DNA of 27,842 nt, from NCBI GenBank assembly GCA_002350625.1, contig DEFE01000041.1:25793-53634 (forward strand). The letters are read 5' to 3'. Shown one piece after another: positions 23,447 to 27,842 of this stretch (position 1 is the first letter of the stretch; every line of letters starts with the position of its first letter). The notes under the pieces are model-generated. The model was not told the DNA's origin and made no database searches. It saw only the letters and a program-made list of their open reading frames with translations. This DNA comes from Lachnospiraceae bacterium UBA2860. Lineage in GTDB: Bacteria; Bacillota; Clostridia; Lachnospirales; Lachnospiraceae. The position numbers and the translations under genes are program-made.

Positions 23447-25336
23447 TTATTCTGTTTTGACCCACACGACAGGCCGCACTGCGCCGCCCGGCTTATTGAC
23501 GACCTTCGTGTCCTTCTCTATGGTCCCGTCCACGGTGACGATCGGCGCCGTAATAGATGCTCTGCCGCTCTCTCCTTTAAGCCACCACCAGGAGGAGCGG
23601 TAGCCTTTCATGTCCCAGTTGTGGTGCTTGCTCATCCGGTTCACGTTTGTCCCGGACTGCTCCGCCGCTGTCGAGATCGCGAGTTCTCTCTCCTCATCCG
23701 TCGCAAATGCCGCCTCCGCTTCTTCCGGCGTGAGCAGCGTAAGGAGCGCGCCGTCCGTCGGGACGATCGCCTCCGCTTCATATTTGCTGAACATGCGGGC
23801 AAGCGGCCCCGACGCAAGATATGCTTTGAGATCTGAATCCTCCCAGGTCACCGCCGCATGCTTTTGATGATAGACGCTGCCTGCAAGGCCGAGCTCGGAC
23901 AGAAGGCAGACGCGATCGTCCTCCTTCTTGATCACGAGCCAGCGCACCCTCTCCTCTCCGAGCCTGATCCCATCCGTCTCAAAGCGGCCGAAGTACACGA
24001 GGTCACCCGTCTCCGCCGCGCGCAGCGTCTCCATCTCCTTCTTGTATTCCGATTCCGCGAGCAGATACCTGCTGCCATAGGACCAGAGCACATAGAGAAG
24101 CCCCGCTGCCATAAGGATCAAAACGGCGGCCCGGATCCGCTTCATCATCTTGGCCCGCTTCTCCGCACGCTGCCGGCTCTCAAGCGTGTCGCGCACCTCC
24201 GGGCGGTGCGTAAGAAGCGCCGTTATCTTTCTTATGAGTCGCTGCGTGAGCGGCGAAATCAGTGCCGTGCAGGCGATGCTGCTCGCAAGTACGACCGCAT
24301 ACCGCAGCACATCCGGCATGCGCACATCTCCGAAGGCCCAATTCACGAAATACCCGTGGATCAGGAAGAGCTCCATGCGGATCCCGGCGATATAATTAAG
24401 CGCTTTATTGCCGATCGTGACGCGCATGTTGAGCAGCAGGACGAAGGTGGTAAAGACCAGGCAGGCCGCTGTCTGCACGCCGAGCGTGATGGCCGAGAAG
24501 CGCCTTCCGATCAGGCCGTCCACATAGTAGCCGTACCGGCGCACCGCGAAGCGTGTGAGCGCGATCAGCGCGGCGGTGCCTGCGGCAAAAAGAATGACAA
24601 GCAGCGTGTGATGCCGCAGGAAGAAAGCATCCAGCCGCTTTTTAAAGCGCGCGTACCACAGGCCCAAGGCAAAGGTGATCGTCGAATTGTACCACCACTC
24701 GCCTCTGAACCATGACGATTTTTCCCCCGTGTCGTGCCCCCGGCCAAAGCTCCAGAAAATCAGAAGGACGACTGCGGCCGTGAGGACGATGAGCGCCGCA
24801 TCCCGCTGCCGGATCAGGCTGAAGCACAGGTAAAACAGCAGATAGAGGACCGTGATCTCGACGATAAACCAGCCGTTGCTGCCGATCAGCGAAAGGCCGA
24901 GAGCATTTTCGACGATCCTTAAGCCGCTCATGTGCGTCCCGTAAGCAAGCGAAATAAGGACGGCGATGAGATTCGTCACCCAGAACGGAATAAGGACCGC
25001 GGGAAGCCGCTTTCCAGGAAAGGTCCCGAGATAATCAGGCTTTTCCGCAAGGCTCACCATGAGACCGTAGCCCGAGAAGAAAAAGAAAAGCGCTGTGAAG
25101 AGAAAGCCGATGTCGTTGAATATGCTGACCGGCCCCTTCCAGACGGTGCCGTATCCCGTGATCTGCTGCGTCACGTGATGAAGGATGACGCCGATGGCGG
25201 CTGCCGCCTGGATCTGACGCGTCTCCTCAAGGCGCAGAAACAGCGGGGCTGTCTCCCCTTTCGGGGAGCGCACAGCCCCGTAAAATACAAACACCAGGAA
25301 AAGTACCGGATAGATTGTAAGGATCACGGCCTGCAT
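23447..25336 (-). CDS. Acyltransferase-3 family membrane protein fused to a DUF6273-like domain
   Basis: Membrane protein of 629 residues. Residues about 38-370 form an OafA/YrhL-type acyltransferase: ETRQIQAAAAIGVILHHVTQQ carries the family histidine, and about ten hydrophobic helices follow. A further helix at about 405-425 leads to an outside C-terminal domain with RWLVIKKEDDRVCLLSE, TWEDSDLKAYL, then RSSWWW and AVRPVVWVK, which resembles DUF6273. Such acyltransferases O-acylate wall or surface sugars; the C-terminal domain may bind or position the acceptor (inference). It starts 22 bp after the Amt-PII stop, without a clear Shine-Dalgarno site, so it is probably read from the amt transcript. 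Confidence 0.8.
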   Translation of the reverse strand: MQAVILTIYPVLFLVFVFYGAVRSPKGETAPLFLRLEETRQIQAAAAIGVILHHVTQQITGYGTVWKGPVSIFNDIGFLFTALFFFFSGYGLMVSLAEKPDYLGTFPGKRLPAVLIPFWVTNLIAVLISLAYGTHMSGLRIVENALGLSLIGSNGWFIVEITVLYLLFYLCFSLIRQRDAALIVLTAAVVLLIFWSFGRGHDTGEKSSWFRGEWWYNSTITFALGLWYARFKKRLDAFFLRHHTLLVILFAAGTAALIALTRFAVRRYGYYVDGLIGRRFSAITLGVQTAACLVFTTFVLLLNMRVTIGNKALNYIAGIRMELFLIHGYFVNWAFGDVRMPDVLRYAVVLASSIACTALISPLTQRLIRKITALLTHRPEVRDTLESRQRAEKRAKMMKRIRAAVLILMAAGLLYVLWSYGSRYLLAESEYKKEMETLRAAETGDLVYFGRFETDGIRLGEERVRWLVIKKEDDRVCLLSELGLAGSVYHQKHAAVTWEDSDLKAYLASGPLARMFSKYEAEAIVPTDGALLTLLTPEEAEAAFATDEERELAISTAAEQSGTNVNRMSKHHNWDMKGYRSSWWWLKGESGRASITAPIVTVDGTIEKDTKVVNKPGGAVRPVVWVKTE

Positions 25337-25358
25337 GGGCCTATCATATCACAATTGA

Positions 25359-27125
25359 TCACTCCACGTCTCGAAGTGCCGCGAAATCCTGCTCGCCGGT
25401 CCGCACTTTGATCACTTTCGCCACTTCGTAGACAAAGATCTTGCCGTCTCCGATGTGTCCGGTGTAAAGCGCTTTCTTGGCGGCCTCCACCACCTTGTCC
25501 ACCGGGATGTTGCCGACGATCACCTCGACCTTCATCTTGGGCAGCACGTTGACGTCGAGTTCAACGCCGCGGTACCGTTCTCCCGCGCCCTTCTGAATGC
25601 CGCAGCCCATGACCTGCGTGACGGTCATGCCGGTGACGCCGAGATCGTTCAGCGCGTTCTTCAGCTTGTCATAGCGGGAATGCTTTGCAATGATGGATAC
25701 TTTATACATCCCTGTCGGCGCGCTGACATTTTTCTCCACGACCACCGGCACCGCCGCATTTTTCCTCGCGTCGTCCGCCGCCTCGTACTCAGGCTCTCCC
25801 AGATCCGTGTTCTCATTGATCTCCATGGATGTCGGCAGTTCAACGATAGAGAATCCGGCGTATGCCGAGGGCAGGCCGTGCTCTGTCTGATCGAGGCCGA
25901 GGATTTCTTCTTCCTCGCTGACGCGCAGCCCGAAGATCGCCTTGATGATAAAAAATGTCACCGTGATTGCCGCCGCCGTCCAAAGCGCCGTCGCGAAGAG
26001 GCCGACGCACTGCAGGCCAAGCTGCTTGAAACCGCCGCCGTAGAACAGTCCCTCACCCGCGATCTGGTTCGCGCCGAAGCTTACGCCGTCTCCGAAGCCC
26101 CGCGCGAAGGCCGGCGCTGTCTTTGTCGCAAAAAGTCCCACCGACAGGGTGCCCCAGATGCCGTTCACGCAGTGCACCGCCACGGCGCCGACCGGATCAT
26201 CGACGTGAAGCTTGTTGTCGAGGAGCCATACGCCGAACACGACGAGTAAGCCTGACACCGCACCGATCGCGATGGCGCCGGATGCGTCACAGACATCGCA
26301 GGGCGCCGTGATCGCGACAAGTCCCGCCAAAGATGCGTTGAGACACATCGACACGTCCGGTTTTCCGTAATGAATCCAGGTAAATACCATGCAGACAACC
26401 GTCGCGACCGAGGGAGCGATCGTCGTCGTGACGAAGATCGACCCCATTTCCTCTACCGTCGCCGCGGCCGCGCCGTTGAAGCCGTACCAGCCCAGCCACA
26501 AAATGAAGACGCCCAGGCATCCGATTGCGATGTTGTGGCCGGGGAAAGCGTTCACCTTAACGATCTTTCCCTGCTTGTCCTTCGAGAACTTGCCGATTCT
26601 CGGCCCCACGATCGCCGCGCCGATCAGCGCGCAGATGCCTCCCACCATATGGATGCAGTTCGATCCGGCAAAATCGTGGAAGCCCATCTGTGCCAGGAAG
26701 CCGCCGCCCCAGGTCCAGTGCGCCTCGACCGGATAGATAACCGCGGAAATGATGGCGGAATACACACAGTAGGAAAGGAAACGCGTCCTCTCTGCCATCG
26801 CGCCGGATACAATCGTCGCCGTCGTCGCGCAGAAGACGAGGTTAAACACGAAATTCGACCAGTCAAAATCGGCATAGTCGGTAAAAATATCAAAGCCCGG
26901 CTTCCCGATCATGCCCATCAGGTCCTCTCCGAGGAACAGGCCGAAGCCGATCAGTATAAACATCACAGTGCCGATGCAGAAATCCATCAGGTTCTTCATC
27001 AGAATATTGCCTGTATTTTTTGCCCTCGTAAGGCCCGCCTCACATAGCGCGAATCCGGCCTGCATGAAGTAGATCAGGGCGCTTGCCACCAATACCCAGA
27101 TTACAGTTGTCACATTGTAGTTCAT
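25359..27125 (-). CDS. Ammonium transporter fused to a PII domain (Amt-PII)
   Basis: Protein of 588 residues. Residues 1 to about 405 form the ammonium channel, with the first helix plus FALCEAGLTRAKN, the twin-histidine pore residues in NCIHMVGG and AVAVHCVNGIWG, and about eleven helices. After a linker, residues about 472-588 form a PII (GlnB/GlnK) domain: GVTGMTVTQVMGCGIQKGAG, ERYRGVELDVNVLPKMKVE, then TGHIGDGKIFVYEVAKVIKV and RTGE. At the place of E. coli GlnB Tyr51 there is a Leu, so uridylylation is not possible there; control would be by ADP/ATP/2-oxoglutarate binding. The fused PII can gate its own channel (inference). AAGGAGG lies before the ATG. The leader has two strong hairpins. 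Confidence 0.95.
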   Translation of the reverse strand: MNYNVTTVIWVLVASALIYFMQAGFALCEAGLTRAKNTGNILMKNLMDFCIGTVMFILIGFGLFLGEDLMGMIGKPGFDIFTDYADFDWSNFVFNLVFCATTATIVSGAMAERTRFLSYCVYSAIISAVIYPVEAHWTWGGGFLAQMGFHDFAGSNCIHMVGGICALIGAAIVGPRIGKFSKDKQGKIVKVNAFPGHNIAIGCLGVFILWLGWYGFNGAAAATVEEMGSIFVTTTIAPSVATVVCMVFTWIHYGKPDVSMCLNASLAGLVAITAPCDVCDASGAIAIGAVSGLLVVFGVWLLDNKLHVDDPVGAVAVHCVNGIWGTLSVGLFATKTAPAFARGFGDGVSFGANQIAGEGLFYGGGFKQLGLQCVGLFATALWTAAAITVTFFIIKAIFGLRVSEEEEILGLDQTEHGLPSAYAGFSIVELPTSMEINENTDLGEPEYEAADDARKNAAVPVVVEKNVSAPTGMYKVSIIAKHSRYDKLKNALNDLGVTGMTVTQVMGCGIQKGAGERYRGVELDVNVLPKMKVEVIVGNIPVDKVVEAAKKALYTGHIGDGKIFVYEVAKVIKVRTGEQDFAALRDVE

Positions 27126-27199
27126 AGTATTTCCTCCTTCTCTTTATCTCATCTACGGCTCTCATTTCTGACACGGCCGTGCACCCTGCCATACATCAG

Positions 27200-27235
27200 A
27201 AAAGGAGCCCGGACCCTGCGGATCCGGACTCCTTT
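27200..27235 (-). terminator. Terminator-like hairpin in the amt leader
   Basis: Stem 27201-27216 with 27220-27235, 16 bp around a 3-nt loop (GCA on the minus strand). On the minus strand two positions are G-U wobbles; on the plus strand they would be C-A mismatches, so the minus transcript is the one selected. It is followed by TTTTCTG, about 75 nt before the amt ATG. Confidence 0.75.
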
Positions 27236-27260
27236 GCCCTGGTGAGATATATTGAAATAA

Positions 27261-27297
27261 CAAAGGCGCTGCCGGTGATCATCCTGCAGCGCCTTTG
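27261..27297 (-). other. 5'-end hairpin of the amt leader
   Basis: A perfect 12-bp stem CAAAGGCGCTGC / GCAGCGCCTTTG (27261-27272 with 27286-27297) with a 13-nt loop. It begins about 6 nt from the likely transcription start, so it would sit at the very 5' end of the amt mRNA. It is also followed by TTATTTC. Confidence 0.7.
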
Positions 27298-27309
27298 CTT
27301 ATGCTGTCC

Positions 27310-27337
27310 ATTATACTCGACCTGTTCTAAAAGTCAA
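27310..27337 (-). promoter_or_regulatory. Promoter of the amt gene
   Basis: On the minus strand -35 TTGACT (27337-27332) and a perfect -10 TATAAT (27315-27310) are 16 bp apart. Predicted start near 27303, giving a leader of about 178 nt. Confidence 0.8.
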
Positions 27338-27343
27338 AGAAAT

Positions 27344-27361
27344 TTGTATACAATTATACAA
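27344..27361. promoter_or_regulatory. Operator-like palindrome between divergent promoters
   Basis: TTGTATA (27344-27350) and TATACAA (27355-27361) form an inverted repeat with a 4-bp centre; the left part itself is the palindrome TTGTATACAA. It lies just upstream of the amt -35. TTGTATACAA-like sites are common for GntR-family regulators; no such gene is in the window. Confidence 0.5.
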
Positions 27362-27412
27362 TATTTTGGCTGGTAAAAATCGTCAGCTTGCACAATCGCA
27401 AGATCTCGCCCG

Positions 27413-27441
27413 TTGACAATTCTCTGCTTCGACTGTACTCT
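27413..27441 (+). promoter_or_regulatory. Distal purF promoter
   Basis: A perfect -35 TTGACA (27413-27418) stands 17 bp from a weak -10 TACTCT (27436-27441). A start near 27448 would place the terminator hairpin in a leader of about 135 nt. Confidence 0.5.
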
Positions 27442-27458
27442 TGAAAAAAGATTAACAT

Positions 27459-27513
27459 AAAGGTGCAATGACGTGCCGAAGTTTTTATGCTTTCGGAGTC
27501 ATTGCGCCTTTTT
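27459..27513 (+). terminator. Intrinsic terminator in the purF leader
   Basis: A 14-bp stem (27459-27472 with 27498-27511, AAAGGTGCAATGAC / GTCATTGCGCCTTT) has one U-G wobble that would be A-C on the other strand, so it fits the plus transcript. An inner CCGAA/TTCGG stem caps it. TTTTTCTATTTC follows. It ends about 70 nt before the purF ATG. Confidence 0.75.
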
Positions 27514-27539
27514 CTATTTCTTTTCAGTAATCATTATTG

Positions 27540-27567
27540 TTGAATCAGTGAGCTATGACACTATAAT
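27540..27567 (+). promoter_or_regulatory. Proximal purF promoter
   Basis: -35 TTGAAT (27540-27545) and a perfect -10 TATAAT (27562-27567) are 16 bp apart. The start would fall near 27574, inside the AGGGTGA ribosome binding site, giving an almost leaderless mRNA, which makes the role of this promoter uncertain. Confidence 0.4.
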
Positions 27568-27582
27568 ACGAGGGTGAAATCT

Positions 27583-27842
27583 ATGAAGATCCACGAAGAA
27601 TGCGGTGTTTTCGGAGTGATGACAAAGGAGCCTGCTAATGTAGCGATGATGTGTTATTACGGATTGTATGCCCTGCAGCACAGAGGCCAGGAGAGCTGCG
27701 GCATCGTCGTCAATGAGGATGGTCTCTTCCACTCTCACAAAGACCTTGGACTCGTGAGCGAGGTCTTCACCGGGGATGCTCTCTCCCGGCTGCCAAGAGG
27801 CAGCATTGCCGTGGCGCACGCCAGATACGGAACGACCGGCGC
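27583..27842 (+). CDS. purF: Amidophosphoribosyltransferase, N-terminal part (cut by window edge)
   Basis: The first 86 codons of PurF, which makes phosphoribosylamine from PRPP and glutamine as the first step of purine synthesis. MKIHEECGVFGV carries the catalytic Cys7 of the glutaminase domain, to be exposed by removal of a short propeptide. LYALQHRGQESCGIVV and VAHARYGTTG are conserved family segments. AGGGTGA lies about 6 nt before the ATG. The rest is outside the window. The upstream terminator hairpin suggests control by attenuation. It is divergent from the ammonium transporter, both being tied to nitrogen and glutamine supply. Confidence 0.95.
   Translation, partial: MKIHEECGVFGVMTKEPANVAMMCYYGLYALQHRGQESCGIVVNEDGLFHSHKDLGLVSEVFTGDALSRLPRGSIAVAHARYGTTG

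Larger units (their letters stand above)
27126..27582. other. 457-bp divergent control region between amt and purF
   Basis: No gene is seen here. From left to right it holds the amt ribosome binding site and leader, two hairpins on the minus strand, the amt promoter, an operator-like palindrome, a purF-directed promoter, a plus-strand terminator hairpin and a second promoter next to purF. Each is listed separately. Confidence 0.8.

Noticed and set aside
22474..23460. 328-residue open frame on the plus strand
   Set aside because: Antisense shadow of the GH13 gene, whose four catalytic regions are intact.
23858..24715. 285-residue open frame on the plus strand
   Set aside because: Antisense shadow of the membrane acyltransferase; highly charged composition typical of the reverse of hydrophobic codons.
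26370..27047. 225-residue open frame on the plus strand
   Set aside because: Antisense shadow of the ammonium transporter.

Overview
The window looks like chromosome from a low-to-mid GC Firmicute of the Clostridia, most likely Lachnospiraceae-like (inference). The signs are strong AGGAGG-type ribosome binding sites, several TTG and GTG starts, a Bacillus/Clostridia-type LexA box (GAAC-N4-GTTC form), a Y-family polymerase paired with a YolD-like protein, and an ammonium transporter fused to a PII domain. No rRNA, tRNA, CRISPR array, insertion sequence or phage structural gene was seen.

Layout. (1) 37-4722, minus strand: a compact run of glutathione peroxidase, alpha/beta hydrolase, histidine phosphatase, secreted GH3 beta-N-acetylhexosaminidase and iron-sulfur flavoprotein; the first three genes overlap by ATGA. 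(2) 4812-8612: a DNA-damage block. An SPL-like radical SAM protein and an sce7726-type nuclease-fold protein run left. A Y-family polymerase and a YolD-like protein run right from a promoter carrying a near-perfect LexA box. (3) 8678-12811, minus strand: a hybrid sensor kinase, a solute-binding protein with no permease genes, and the wreck of a ZIP metal transporter, all joined by ATGA overlaps. (4) 13029-14958, minus strand: a GNAT acetyltransferase and a membrane diguanylate cyclase. (5) 15098-18039: DUF5131 protein (+), AlkD-like DNA glycosylase and LOG-family protein (-), and a cysteine-cluster protein (+), the last two divergent across a nested inverted repeat. (6) 18196-23367, minus strand: GH13 alpha-amylase-like enzyme, RidA, condensation-fold acyltransferase, SH3-like secreted protein and GT1 glycosyltransferase. 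(7) 23447-27125, minus strand: Amt-PII fusion followed by an acyltransferase-3/DUF6273-like fusion. (8) The start of purF (+) at the right edge.

The most interesting structure is in three places: the 457-bp amt/purF divergent region, where both leaders carry terminator-like hairpins whose G-U wobbles fit only the sense transcript; the SOS block; and the kinase/solute-binding-protein/decayed-transporter operon. All family calls are from reading motifs; no database search was run.
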